In this document: positions 36,402 to 45,613 of the stretch, piece by piece
Layout: each line of letters starts with the position of its first letter
Numbering within the stretch: the first letter of the stretch is position 1
Origin: Clostridia bacterium
GTDB taxonomy: Bacteria; Bacillota; Clostridia; Acetivibrionales; DSM-27016
Length of the DNA stretch: 64,000 nucleotides
Reading direction: 5' to 3'
Assembly: GCA_026414765.1 (NCBI GenBank)
Contig: JAOAIJ010000016.1
Location: 224,786 to 288,785, forward strand
Program-made: the position numbers and the translations under genes
Notes under the pieces: model-generated
Database searches by the model: none
Told to the model about the DNA's origin: nothing
Seen by the model: the letters and a program-made list of their open reading frames with translations, nothing else

Positions 36402-37319
36402 ATGAAAAAAACTAGTATAGGGGGTCAGGCCTTAATTGAAGGACTTCTGATGATCGGGCCGGAAAATGCAGCAATTGCTGTGAGGAAGCCTGATGGTGAG
36501 ATAGTTATTGATAGGAGGCCTTTACCTAAAAAAGATATTTTTACAAAACTTCCTGTCATGCGTGGGATAGTGGGCTTTTTCAGACAGATAGTTCTTGGCA
36601 TGAAAGCACTGATGTACTCGGCAGAGTTTGTAGACATCGAAGAGGATACGGAAGCAAAGCCTTCAAAAGTAGATGCTTTTCTTGAGTGGGTTTTTAGAGA
36701 TAAGTTTAAAGATGTTGCAATTTACCTGGCGGTTGTTATTTCGATTGCATTTAGCATAGGCCTGTTTATATTACTTCCAAACTTTCTGGCCACGATTGTT
36801 ATAGGTGTAAAAAACTCTATAGCCTATAACTTGTTTGAAGGTATATTGAGAATATGTCTGTTTTTCGGGTATATTGTCCTTGCTTCCTTGATGAAGGATA
36901 TAAAGCGAGTTTGGGAATACCACGGAGCAGAGCATAAGACTATTCACTGCTATGAAAATGAAGAGGAATTAACTGTTGAGAATGTAAGGAAATATACGAC
37001 AAAACATCCGAGGTGTGGTACATCATTTATGTTCCTGGTAATGGTTGTGAGTATATTAATATTTTCCTTGCTTCCTTTAGGAACGATATGGTTCAACGCA
37101 TTAATCAGACTTGCCTTGGTACCACTTGTGGCAGGACTCTCATATGAAGTTCTGAAATTTGCGGGCAAAAGTGAATGGAGAATAATGAAAATCATTAATG
37201 CTCCCGGCATGCTGTTTCAGATGTTTACTACAAGAGAACCCGATGACAGTCAGATAGAAGTTGCAATAGAGGCATTCAATAACGCTAGGCCGAAAGAAGC
37301 CGGTATTGATAACTGGTAA
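36402..37319 (+). CDS. yqhQ: DUF1385 membrane protein (YqhQ-like)
   Basis: The 305-residue protein has the family start GGQALIEGLLMIGPENAAIAVRKPDG (in adjacent segments), about four membrane spans (residues about 115-160 and 205-250), and the conserved WEYHGAEHKTIHCYEN with TTKHPRCGTSFMFLV. The His, Glu and Cys residues suggest a metal site. Function is unknown; the gene lies between rpmE and prmC in most Clostridia and Bacilli, which hints at a translation- or envelope-linked role. GAGGAG precedes ATG 36402 and prmC begins 13 bases after its stop. Confidence 0.92.
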   Translation: MKKTSIGGQALIEGLLMIGPENAAIAVRKPDGEIVIDRRPLPKKDIFTKLPVMRGIVGFFRQIVLGMKALMYSAEFVDIEEDTEAKPSKVDAFLEWVFRDKFKDVAIYLAVVISIAFSIGLFILLPNFLATIVIGVKNSIAYNLFEGILRICLFFGYIVLASLMKDIKRVWEYHGAEHKTIHCYENEEELTVENVRKYTTKHPRCGTSFMFLVMVVSILIFSLLPLGTIWFNALIRLALVPLVAGLSYEVLKFAGKSEWRIMKIINAPGMLFQMFTTREPDDSQIEVAIEAFNNARPKEAGIDNW

Positions 37320-37332
37320 GTAAGGAGTTTAT

Positions 37333-38190
37333 ATGATAATAAAAGAAGCACTGCAAGAAGGAATTAAATCACTTAAAGGTGCAGATATAGAAACCCCGGT
37401 TGTTGAAGCCGGGGTTATACTTTGTCACGTATTGGATTGTGATAGGAGCTGGTTATATACCCATAATGATTATATGTTACAGTCAAAACAAGCAGAAGAA
37501 TTTCTGCATAAGCTGAATTTAAGAGCAATAGGTACTCCTGTTCAGTATATTACCGGGAACCAGGAGTTTATGTCCCTGAATTTCCGGGTTACACCGGATG
37601 TGCTTATACCGAGGCATGATACAGAAGTGCTTGTAGAAGCGGTTATCGAAAATGTGTCACATATGCCAATGGTGCGTATACTTGATATTGGGACAGGTTC
37701 AGGGTGTGTTGCCATTAGTCTGGCTTATTATTTAAAAAACTGTGAGGTAGTTGCAGTTGATGTTTCTCACGGGGCTTTGGAACTGGCTAAACTAAATGCT
37801 GAGATAATAGGAGTTGGGCGTAAGATAAATTTTGTCTGTCTTAATGTTTTTGATAAGATGGATTTACTCATATCTGAAGATAATAAATTTGATGTTATAG
37901 TATCCAATCCTCCATATATTCCTACATGCGAGATAAGCAGGCTTCAGAGAGAGGTAAAGGACTATGAGCCTGTCAGAGCTTTAGACGGCGGGAGTGACGG
38001 TCTGGAATTTTACAGAAGAATAGTGGATATTTCGCGGACATATCTCAAGACTGAAGGATTATTGGCTTTTGAAGTAGGCTATAATCAAGCTGAATCAGTT
38101 CGTGGCATAATGAGCAGGGATTTTGAAAAAATAAGCTTCATCAAAGATGTTGCTTCAATAGACAGGGTTGTCACAGGAAAACTTAAATAG
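37333..38190 (+). CDS. prmC: Release factor glutamine methyltransferase
   Basis: The 285-residue PrmC methylates the GGQ glutamine of RF1 and RF2. It has the N-terminal helical domain, the SAM-binding ILDIGTGSGCVAISLAYYL, acidic VAVDVSHGALELAKLNA, and the catalytic NPPYIPT. GTPVQYITGNQEFMSLNFRV and PDVLIPRHDTEVLVE are further family blocks. AAGGAG lies 8 bases before ATG 37333. It is probably co-transcribed with the DUF1385 gene. prfA, its usual neighbour, is not present. It ends 20 bases from the convergent ytvI gene. Confidence 0.96.
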   Translation: MIIKEALQEGIKSLKGADIETPVVEAGVILCHVLDCDRSWLYTHNDYMLQSKQAEEFLHKLNLRAIGTPVQYITGNQEFMSLNFRVTPDVLIPRHDTEVLVEAVIENVSHMPMVRILDIGTGSGCVAISLAYYLKNCEVVAVDVSHGALELAKLNAEIIGVGRKINFVCLNVFDKMDLLISEDNKFDVIVSNPPYIPTCEISRLQREVKDYEPVRALDGGSDGLEFYRRIVDISRTYLKTEGLLAFEVGYNQAESVRGIMSRDFEKISFIKDVASIDRVVTGKLK

Positions 38191-38209
38191 AGAGGACAAT
38201 GTCTGATTT

Positions 38210-39277
38210 TTAGTCCTTCCATAGTCTTAGCAAACCTGATGTCTGAAGGTTCTTAACTATGATTACACTTACTGGACCTATAAACAGCCCTAAAACCCCA
38301 AACACATTGAGCCCTATATACATGGCTATAAGAGTAATCAAAGGATGCAAACCGATCTGATCTCCCACGATTTTCGGTTCAAGCACCTGTCTCACAATGA
38401 CTCCTGCCAGATATATTACTGTAAGCCCTAGAGCCATCTGCGTGTTACCTGTAATCAGATTCCATGTTATCCAGGGTACCATAACTATACCTGTGCCAAG
38501 TACGGGTATAGCGTCGGACAGAGCGACTATAAGGCCCATTAACAGCACATAATCCGCTTTTATTATGAATAAGCCTAGGCTTACTTCAATAAAGGTTATT
38601 GACATCAGTATCAATAAAGCTTTGAAGTATGCAAAAACCGCTGTGAATGTGTCACTTTTTATTCCGGAGAAATTTCTTGACCAGTTATCCGGGAATTGTC
38701 TGCTGAAGAAGTTGCTTATCTTGTTTCTGTCGCTGCTGATAAAGTATGATGCAAGAAGGGTGACTATTATAAATACAGCTACTTTGGGGATCGATGTTAT
38801 AGTATTGATTAAATATGTTACAAGTGATTTAATTACCCCTTCAAGCTTAGGAGCTAAACTGGTCAGATTTTCATTAACTGCTTTGCTTACCGACTCGGGA
38901 AGGTTTTCATAATAGTTTGCAACACGGTCCATAAGATGGTTCAGTTCACTTGAGGTATTGTCTATATAGCCGGAAAGGTTTTCCTGCAACACTACAAGCT
39001 CGTTGTATATCTTTATGATGCCTAATGTTATCAAAAAACCGAGTATGCTTATGGTAAAGAGCAGTGACAGGATTGCCGCGATGTTTCTTGGAAGCCTTGC
39101 ACGTTTTATTAAAATCCGGATAACAGGTTCATTGATCAGAGCAATCAGGATTGCAATAACAAAAGGAGCAAAAAACGGCAAAAGGTATTTAGTGACTATA
39201 TAGATAAGCAGGAATACAACTATGATCAGAATCAAGTTAACAGCTGTCCTGTAATATTTTTCGTAATTAATATTCAT
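38210..39277 (-). CDS. ytvI: AI-2E/YtvI family sporulation membrane protein
   Basis: The 355-residue protein has eight predicted membrane spans and the AI-2E-transporter blocks FFAPFVIAILIALINEPVI, AVIYLAGVIVRQVLEPKIVG (read as VIYLAGVIVRQVLEPKIVG) and HPLITLIAMYIGLNVFGVLG. Family members export small molecules or assist sporulation; in Bacillus, YtvI is a sporulation integral membrane protein. It stands alone on the left strand. A near-600-base region separates it from the divergent hydrogenase operon. Confidence 0.82.
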   Translation of the reverse strand: MNINYEKYYRTAVNLILIIVVFLLIYIVTKYLLPFFAPFVIAILIALINEPVIRILIKRARLPRNIAAILSLLFTISILGFLITLGIIKIYNELVVLQENLSGYIDNTSSELNHLMDRVANYYENLPESVSKAVNENLTSLAPKLEGVIKSLVTYLINTITSIPKVAVFIIVTLLASYFISSDRNKISNFFSRQFPDNWSRNFSGIKSDTFTAVFAYFKALLILMSITFIEVSLGLFIIKADYVLLMGLIVALSDAIPVLGTGIVMVPWITWNLITGNTQMALGLTVIYLAGVIVRQVLEPKIVGDQIGLHPLITLIAMYIGLNVFGVLGLFIGPVSVIIVKNLQTSGLLRLWKD

Positions 39278-39873
39278 ATGTGTTAAAGCCTTTCCGAAAA
39301 CAAAAAGTTAACGCACATAATTCTTCAAAAATAACAAATACTTTCCTATTTGCGATGAAGCGTATCCGCAATAAATGAAGCATCTATACTATATTTCCAT
39401 TTTTATTATAGAATAAAACAGTGCAATACGCAACAAAGTTGCTTTTTGTATACAAAGTCCACCTTTATAAAACAAAGTCCTTGATTTCAGCGACTTTAAG
39501 ATTGCATATACAAATGAAACATATGCAAAACTACATAACTATAAAATAAAATGAGATTGAGTTAGTTAAACTCGATATTAGGTTAAATTTATGCTACTTG
39601 TTCAATTGACTTGTAACCTGGTACTAACTATAATTGATATGGGGTTATTAAGGATTATTTTGTGTGTCGTACAGGTACTTTCTGTTCTAGACAATATCCC
39701 TTTATAACTGTAAAACGGTACAAAACAGCTCTTGTTTAACAGACTTGCACTTGTTTTTGAGCAATGGAGTTCAAAAAGGGCGGTTTTTTTTTGGTTTTTT
39801 AGATTATGGTTAACTATGCATACACAGTATTCAAATAAATTTTCAACTATACATCATGAAAGGAGTAGATGCT
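39278..39873 (+). other. Intergenic region upstream of ech
   Basis: About 596 bases without a gene. It holds the divergent start of ytvI, a direct repeat of ACAAAGTCC near 39455 and 39475, a 5-bp GCAAC/GTTGC hairpin with T5 at 39430-39447, the ech promoter at 39606 and a roughly 230-base ech leader that contains a T-rich tract near 39785-39801. No small protein or known riboswitch was recognised. Confidence 0.5.
39606..39634 (+). promoter_or_regulatory. Predicted promoter of the ech operon
   Basis: TTGACT (39606-39611), a 17-base spacer and TATAAT (39629-39634). It is the best match in the 600-base gap; the start near 39641 leaves a 233-base leader. Confidence 0.75.
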
Positions 39874-41847
39874 GTGAATAAGGAACTATTACTGGCTGTA
39901 GCAATTCTTTTGCCTGCACTGAGCTCTATACTTTGCTACATCTTAAGAAAAGCTGCGGTACGAAATTTCATTGTAGTTGTAACTACGCTGGTGTTGTTTG
40001 CAGTAGCCGGAGGATTTGTTTACCTCATGGCGCAATCTGATGGGAAACTGGTATATCACCTGGAGTCTTTGCACTTGGACTGGGTGATAAAGGGATTGGA
40101 TATTCTTCTCTTGACCTATGTAGCGTATATAGGTATTAAGTTAAGAAAGCCTGTTATATTTGCACTGGCAGTTCTACAGTTCATACCATTCTTCTTGTTT
40201 GAGATTTTCCATGTTTTTGGAACTGTAAAAGAGCCTGAGAGTGCATTTGTTATTGACTACCTGTCATTGGTAATGATACTTCTGGTTTCAGTTATCGGAC
40301 CTATAATTACTGTATTTGCAATAGGTTACATGAAGGATCATGAGCACCATTCAGGACTAAAGAAGTCAAGACAGCCAAGATTTTTCTTTATATTGTTTAT
40401 ATTCCTGGCTGCGATGAATGCGCTTGTTATGACGAATAATCTGGCTTGGATGTATTTGTTCTGGGAGATAACAACACTTTGTTCCTTCCTGCTTATTTCA
40501 CACGATGGAAATACACAGTCGGTAAATAATGCAGCAAGGGCATTATGGATAAACTCTCTTGGCGGATTGGCCTTTATATGCGGTATTATAGCTATATACA
40601 TGGCTACAGGTACTTTGGCTATAGACCAGATAGTTGCAAACAAAACTGTTACGGAATTTGCTTACTTGCTGCCATTTGGTTTGAGTTTGCTATGCTTTGC
40701 AGGCTTTACAAAATCAGCACAGTTTCCGTTTCAGAGCTGGCTTCTGGGTGCTATGGTTGCTCCGACACCGGTATCGGCTTTGCTACACTCGAGTACAATG
40801 GTTAAAGCAGGTGTGTATCTTGTAGTTAGAATGGCGCCGGCTTTCAGTGGTACTCTTCTCGGCAAAATCGTTGCAGTAGTGGGTGGGTTTACATTCCTTG
40901 CTGGATCAGCTATAGCTATAAGTCAGAGGAACGGAAAGAGGGTTCTGGCTTATTCTACTATTGCAAACCTAGGTTTGATAGTATGCTGTGCGGGAATAGG
41001 CACATATGTTGCTTTAGGAGCTGCTGTACTCCTTATAATCTTCCATGCGGTTTCAAAAGGTTTGTTGTTCCTGTGCGTCGGTACGATTGAACATGGCATA
41101 GGCAGCAGAGACATTGAAGATATGCAGGGGCTTATGAAAAAAATGCCGTTTACAACTGTTATTACAGTTATTGGTATGATCTCAATGCTGTTGCCACCTT
41201 TCGGTGTATTGATTACAAAGTGGCTTGCTATTGAATCTGCGGTGAATTCACCGATTGTTTTAATGTCGATTATATTAGGTAGTGCTTTTACTGTTGTATT
41301 CTGGTCAAAGTGGATAGGAATCATACTAACCATGTCATATAAACCTAAATACAACGTCGAAAAACTGACCTTCTCGGTAAAGAGCTCACTTATATTCCTT
41401 ATAGCAGGAGTTCTTGCGGCAAGTATCCTGATAGTGCCTATGTTCAACGGTTTGATAAAACCTTATCTTTCTGGTTTGACAATAGCTAATGAGCCATTAC
41501 TAGGAGGCGACAGTCTCGGTGTTGTTCTTCAGGGTGCAAACAGTGCTGTTGTTGGTGGATTTGCATCAATACTGTTCTTTGCGATAGTATTTGTGCTGAT
41601 AATTACAATACCATACTTCCTGAGGAGGACAAAGCCAGAAAAGGTTAAGCCGCCGTACCTGTGTGGAGAGAATATAAACAACGATTTGCGTGGAATAGAA
41701 TTTATCAGCCCGGGAGATAAGGTTGATAATGTTATAGTTCAAAATTATTATTTATCCGGAATTTTTGGAGAAGATAAATTGACACTCTGGACAAATCTTG
41801 TCGCAGGGGCGATTATTATAATAATGTTCGGGGTGGTGATAGGATGA
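39874..41847 (+). CDS. echA: Ech-type hydrogenase antiporter-like membrane subunit EchA
   Basis: The roughly 657-residue protein is a NuoL/Mrp-antiporter-like subunit with about 16 spans. It has the conserved LYLFWEITTLCSFLLISHDG, ARALWINSLGGLAFI, SAQFPFQSWLLGAMVAPTPVSALLHSST (in consecutive segments) and SKGLLFLCVGTIEHG. It forms the ion-translocating arm of the energy-converting [NiFe] hydrogenase. GTG 39874 is chosen because AAAGGAGT at 39859-39866 lies between it and the upstream in-frame ATG 39856. Its end overlaps echB by 4 bases. Confidence 0.93.
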   Translation: MNKELLLAVAILLPALSSILCYILRKAAVRNFIVVVTTLVLFAVAGGFVYLMAQSDGKLVYHLESLHLDWVIKGLDILLLTYVAYIGIKLRKPVIFALAVLQFIPFFLFEIFHVFGTVKEPESAFVIDYLSLVMILLVSVIGPIITVFAIGYMKDHEHHSGLKKSRQPRFFFILFIFLAAMNALVMTNNLAWMYLFWEITTLCSFLLISHDGNTQSVNNAARALWINSLGGLAFICGIIAIYMATGTLAIDQIVANKTVTEFAYLLPFGLSLLCFAGFTKSAQFPFQSWLLGAMVAPTPVSALLHSSTMVKAGVYLVVRMAPAFSGTLLGKIVAVVGGFTFLAGSAIAISQRNGKRVLAYSTIANLGLIVCCAGIGTYVALGAAVLLIIFHAVSKGLLFLCVGTIEHGIGSRDIEDMQGLMKKMPFTTVITVIGMISMLLPPFGVLITKWLAIESAVNSPIVLMSIILGSAFTVVFWSKWIGIILTMSYKPKYNVEKLTFSVKSSLIFLIAGVLAASILIVPMFNGLIKPYLSGLTIANEPLLGGDSLGVVLQGANSAVVGGFASILFFAIVFVLIITIPYFLRRTKPEKVKPPYLCGENINNDLRGIEFISPGDKVDNVIVQNYYLSGIFGEDKLTLWTNLVAGAIIIIMFGVVIG

Positions 41848-42704
41848 TTACTCTAAATAATATAGTGATTGCATTAATCGCGATAGTAGCAGCACCAATT
41901 ATTGGCGGATTTTTGACAGGGTTAGACAGAAAGATTTCTGCGAGAATGCAAAATAGGTATGGACCACCTGTATTACAACCGTTTTATGACTTTTTTAAGT
42001 TGATGGGCAAAGAGAGAATTACTGTAAATCAGACGCAGATGGTTTATGTGCTTGGTCACTTGTTTTTTGCCATAGCTGCAGTTGTAATGTTTGTATTAAA
42101 GAGCGACCTGCTGATGCTTATTTTTATACTGGCTTTTTCAGGTATAGCACTTATCATGGGGGCGATGAGTGTACGTTCGCCATACAGTAAGATAGGTGCT
42201 CAGAGAGAAATTATCCAGATGATGGCATATGAGCCTGTTTTACTATTGATGGTAGTAGGAATATATTTGGCAACTAAGAGCTTTATGATAGAAAGCATAT
42301 TCAAGCATGAAACGCCGCTGCTATACAGCTTGCCGTTGGTATTTCTTGCGTTCCTGTATGTACTGACAATAAAGCTCAGAAAATCACCCTTTGATTTCTC
42401 AACTTCACATCATGGACATCAGGAACTAATCAAAGGTTTGACTACAGAATTTTCCGGACCACAGTTGGCTATAATAGAGTTGGCACACTGGTACGACCTG
42501 GTGCTGTTGCTCGGATTGATATCACTGTTTTTTGCGCAGCCGATATGGGTTGGGATATTGATAGCTCTTGGAAGTTACTTCCTTGAACTTGTTATAGATA
42601 ACATAAGTGCCAGAGTAACATGGAAATGGATGCTGAAGGCTACGTGGTTGATAGGTATAGGAGCCGCTGTTACTAATATTGTGTGGCTCTACCTTAAGAA
42701 ATAG
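41844..42704 (+). CDS. echB: Ech hydrogenase membrane subunit EchB (NuoH-like)
   Basis: The 286-residue protein has eight membrane spans and the NuoH/HycD family segments GLDRKISARMQNRYGPPVLQP, GAQREIIQMMAYEPVL, SPFDFSTSHHGHQELIKGL and LAIIELAHWYDLVLLLG. It anchors the hydrogenase module and contributes the ion path. It overlaps echA by ATGA, and echC follows after 13 bases. Confidence 0.95.
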   Translation: MITLNNIVIALIAIVAAPIIGGFLTGLDRKISARMQNRYGPPVLQPFYDFFKLMGKERITVNQTQMVYVLGHLFFAIAAVVMFVLKSDLLMLIFILAFSGIALIMGAMSVRSPYSKIGAQREIIQMMAYEPVLLLMVVGIYLATKSFMIESIFKHETPLLYSLPLVFLAFLYVLTIKLRKSPFDFSTSHHGHQELIKGLTTEFSGPQLAIIELAHWYDLVLLLGLISLFFAQPIWVGILIALGSYFLELVIDNISARVTWKWMLKATWLIGIGAAVTNIVWLYLKK

Positions 42705-42717
42705 GATGGTGAATTGA

Positions 42718-43185
42718 ATGGGTATTATAGATAAATCAAGGAAAAAGTCACCTTGGGTGATACACTATGACGGTACAAGCTGTAACGGATGTGATATCGA
42801 AACCCTCGCCTGTCTTACCCCATTATACGATGTAGAGCGATTCGGCATAGTAAATGTTGGAAATCCAAAACATGCAGATGTGCTTGTTGTTACAGGGTCA
42901 GTCAATAAAAGGGCAGAAAGGGTTCTGAAGAATATATACAGTCAGATGCCGGATCCGAAAGCAGTTGTTGCAGTAGGAGCTTGTGCATGTACAGGCGGGA
43001 TATTCAAAGAATGCTATAATGTTTTGGGCGGTATCGATAAAGTTCTCCCTGTTGATGTGTATGTTCCAGGCTGTTGCGCTAAGCCTGAAGCTATCATAGA
43101 TGGAATTGTATTAGCTATGGATAAGCTTGAGGAGAAAGCTAAAAATATGAAAAAGGGTAGCAGTGCACCTAAGGCGGAAGAATAA
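42718..43185 (+). CDS. echC: Ech hydrogenase small subunit EchC
   Basis: The 155-residue NuoB-like small subunit ligates the proximal [4Fe-4S] cluster. Cys22 and Cys25 lie in TSCNGCDIE. Further ligands are in VGACACTGGIF and VYVPGCCAKPEAIID. It conducts electrons between EchF and the NiFe site of EchE. It is cytosolic and membrane-associated, with no Tat signal, as expected for group 4 enzymes. A 144-base gap separates it from echD, unusually long for this otherwise tight operon. Confidence 0.95.
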   Translation: MGIIDKSRKKSPWVIHYDGTSCNGCDIETLACLTPLYDVERFGIVNVGNPKHADVLVVTGSVNKRAERVLKNIYSQMPDPKAVVAVGACACTGGIFKECYNVLGGIDKVLPVDVYVPGCCAKPEAIIDGIVLAMDKLEEKAKNMKKGSSAPKAEE

Positions 43186-43272
43186 AAAAATCCGCCGAGG
43201 CTAAGGCTATGACTAGATATAAGGCAATTACTGTTTTAGTGATAAATCACCTTTAGGTATGGTACGGATAAC

Positions 43273-43297
43273 TGGGGTTGACGCGTATTCAACCTCA
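43273..43297 (+). other. Hairpin in the echC-echD gap
   Basis: TGGGGTTGA (43273-43281) and TCAACCTCA (43289-43297) form a nine-pair stem, one pair G-T, around CGCGTAT. There is no T run, so it is not a classical terminator. The whole 43186-43329 gap has no credible coding sequence. Confidence 0.6.
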
Positions 43298-43329
43298 AGT
43301 CCGACCCTGGCCTAGGTTTGGAGGTAAAG

Positions 43330-43710
43330 ATGATAGAAAATTTAGTTGATATTTCCAAGGACCAGCTCCTCGGAGAAGTCCAGAATATGTTGTTTGATGA
43401 CTACAGGTTTGTAACTGCAACAAGTGTAGATAATGGTGATGGTACACTGGATATAATTTACCATTTTGACAAGGACCTTGTAATGAAGCATTTCAAGATA
43501 AAGGTCAGGAAAGATGAGGAAGTGCCCAGTATTTCTAAAATATACTTTTGTGCGATACTTGTAGAGAATGAAATAAAAGAGCTTTTTGGAGCTAACATAA
43601 CAAATATTGCTATAGATTATGGCGGACATATGCTGCTTTCAGATGATGAACTGGATTCTCCCATGGGCAGGCAGCAAATAATTATAGAAGAAAGAAAGGG
43701 GGACAAATAA
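43330..43710 (+). CDS. echD: Ech hydrogenase subunit EchD (NuoC-like)
   Basis: The 126-residue subunit corresponds to NuoC/HycE-N. It ends with segments such as DEEVPSISKIYFCAILVENE and IKELFGANITNIAIDYGGH, the conserved region of 30-kDa complex I subunits. GGAGGTAAAG precedes ATG 43330, so that start is preferred over TTG 43318. It directly abuts echE. It lacks cofactors and stabilises the EchC-EchE interface. Confidence 0.92.
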   Translation: MIENLVDISKDQLLGEVQNMLFDDYRFVTATSVDNGDGTLDIIYHFDKDLVMKHFKIKVRKDEEVPSISKIYFCAILVENEIKELFGANITNIAIDYGGHMLLSDDELDSPMGRQQIIIEERKGDK

Positions 43711-44787
43711 ATGTCAAGGACTGTTATACCTTTTGGACCCCAGCATCCGGTTTTACCGGAACCTCTTCATCTGAAGCTGGTTATGCAGGATGAAAAGATA
43801 GTTGAAGCTATTCCGGCTATAGGATATGTACACAGGGGCTTGGAAAAGCTTACTGAAACAAAAGAGTTTACACAAAATGTTTTTGTCGTGGAAAGAGTCT
43901 GCGGTATTTGTAGCTTTCAGCATGCTTTGGCATATTGCCAGGGTATGGAATCACTTATGAATGTAGAAGTTCCTGGAAGAGCAAAATATTTGAGGGTTAT
44001 ATGGGCAGAGCTACACAGGATACATAGCCATTTGCTGTGGTTAGGCCTGCTTGCAGACGCTTTCGGCTTTGAAAGTGTGTTCATGCAGTGCTGGAGAAAC
44101 AGAGAAAAAGTTATGGATATAATGGAAGAGACATGCGGAAGCAGAGTAATCATTTCTGGTAATGTCATAGGCGGTGTAAGAAGGGATATATCCAAGGAAA
44201 TGCTTCTCAAGGTTTCTATTATAGCTGATGAAATAAAGGAAGATATGAAGCAGCTTGAACCTGTATTTTTTAATGACTATACTGTTAAGCACAGGCTGGT
44301 GGGAGTAGGCGTATTGACTAAGGAAGATGCGTTTACACTCGGTGCACTGGGGCCGATGGCTAGAGGAAGTGGTATAAAACAGGATTTAAGGTCAACTGGA
44401 TATGCAGCTTATGGAGAACTGGACTTTGAACCTGTTGTTGAAACTGATGGAGATTGCTATGCAAGAACTATGGTAAGATTAAAGGAAATATATCAGTCGG
44501 TCAAACTCATAAAACAGGCTATAGTGAGTATTCCGGACGGAGAGATAAATGTTGCGGTAAAAGGAAATCCTAATGGAGAAGTTGTATCAAGAGTTGAGCA
44601 GCCAAGAGGGGAAGTCCTTTATTACATGAGGGGTAACGGCACAAAGAATCTCGACAGATTAAGACTTCGTACTCCTACCTTTGCAAATATTCCGACATTG
44701 TTAAAGATGCTTCCGGGAAGTCAGCTTGCTGATGTGCCTGTGTTGATACTGACTATAGATCCTTGCATAAGCTGTACCGAGCGTTAA
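43711..44787 (+). CDS. echE: Ech hydrogenase large subunit EchE ([NiFe] catalytic)
   Basis: The 358-residue large subunit holds the NiFe active site: ERVCGICSFQHA (Cys64, Cys67) and the C-terminal DPCISCTER (Cys352, Cys355). The protein ends right after this motif, with no C-terminal extension. This matches published descriptions of EchE and CooH as needing no maturation protease. FGPQHPVLPEPLHLKL and WAELHRIHSHLLWLGL are family blocks. It starts immediately after the echD stop, with GAAAGGGGG inside the echD end. It makes or oxidises H2 with reduced ferredoxin as partner. Confidence 0.97.
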   Translation: MSRTVIPFGPQHPVLPEPLHLKLVMQDEKIVEAIPAIGYVHRGLEKLTETKEFTQNVFVVERVCGICSFQHALAYCQGMESLMNVEVPGRAKYLRVIWAELHRIHSHLLWLGLLADAFGFESVFMQCWRNREKVMDIMEETCGSRVIISGNVIGGVRRDISKEMLLKVSIIADEIKEDMKQLEPVFFNDYTVKHRLVGVGVLTKEDAFTLGALGPMARGSGIKQDLRSTGYAAYGELDFEPVVETDGDCYARTMVRLKEIYQSVKLIKQAIVSIPDGEINVAVKGNPNGEVVSRVEQPRGEVLYYMRGNGTKNLDRLRLRTPTFANIPTLLKMLPGSQLADVPVLILTIDPCISCTER

Positions 44788-44792
44788 AGTAA

Positions 44793-44910
44793 GAATCGTG
44801 AAAAGCTTCGTATTACTGTGTCAGCCATCACCTTCAAAATGCTCATTTATCATGTATAAACTCCGCTTTTGAAGGCTTGGCTTCCTTGTACTACTTGATT
44901 CTGACGATTC
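44793..44910 (+). other. Nested inverted repeats in the echE-echF gap
   Basis: An outer pair GAATCGT (44793-44799) and ACGATTC (44904-44910) encloses an inner stem CCTTCAAAA (44831-44839) with TTTTGAAGG (44867-44875), extended by AGCCA/TGGCT across a small internal loop. The 226-base gap has no coding signal. It may be a structured intercistronic RNA. Confidence 0.6.
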
Positions 44911-45013
44911 ATAAAAAGGTGATTATATAAATAAAACCGTTACTACTATACGTACTGACACTGGTTTGTGAGTGGGTATAAGGGCAGGGGTGGAAAAGTG
45001 GAGGTGGAAATTC

Positions 45014-45397
45014 ATGTTTGATATGATTGGCAATATATTCAAGAATTTGGCATCCAAACCCGCAACAAGAAAGTATCCCTATGAAAAGAGGGAGCCTTTC
45101 AAGGAAAGCAGGGGAAGGGTCAAGGGTGTAGATATAGATGTTTGCATTTTCTGCGGTATCTGCGGAAGAAAATGCCCTGCTGATGCAATCAAGGTAAATA
45201 AAAATGAAAAGTCATGGGAGATTGATCCCTTCAAGTGTGTAGTATGCGGCGTCTGTTCTGAAGTATGCCCTAAGAAGTGTCTGTATATGGGTGAAGAGTA
45301 TACCGCTTCATCGTATAAAAAGGAAAACGTAAAGCTGGTACAACAGCCTAAGCCGGCGGAGACACCTGCACAGGCGAATACACAGGATCAGCAATAA
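45014..45397 (+). CDS. echF: Ech hydrogenase ferredoxin-like subunit EchF
   Basis: The 127-residue protein has two [4Fe-4S] motifs: CIFCGICGRKCPADA and CVVCGVCSEVCPKKC. It passes electrons from soluble ferredoxin to EchC. GGAGGTGG at 45000-45007 fixes ATG 45014; the upstream in-frame frame at 44972 lacks a ribosome site. The C-terminal tail (residues about 100-127) is Pro/Gln/Ala-rich and likely disordered. It closes the ech operon, followed by a terminator. Confidence 0.95.
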   Translation: MFDMIGNIFKNLASKPATRKYPYEKREPFKESRGRVKGVDIDVCIFCGICGRKCPADAIKVNKNEKSWEIDPFKCVVCGVCSEVCPKKCLYMGEEYTASSYKKENVKLVQQPKPAETPAQANTQDQQ

Positions 45398-45409
45398 GCA
45401 GCAAGTGAC

Positions 45410-45437
45410 GCGAGGGTTAAACCCCTCGCTGTTTTTT
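45410..45437 (+). terminator. Terminator after echF
   Basis: GCGAGGG (45410-45416) and CCCTCGC (45423-45429) form a GC-rich stem, then TGTTTTTT. It separates echF from hypA. Confidence 0.9.
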
Positions 45438-45613
45438 ATTGTCCAGGAGAGTTCATTTATTGTGCATATTAGTAGTTCTAGAAATGCTTGCAAAGGAAGC
45501 TTCTGTGGGGTAGTGCATAATACTCCTGGGATAATAGGAGTTTGAGTTGTAAACAAAAGTGGCGTTGGCAACTTCTGTTATTAAGTATAGTTTTAGGCGG
45601 GGTGGTAAGTAAT

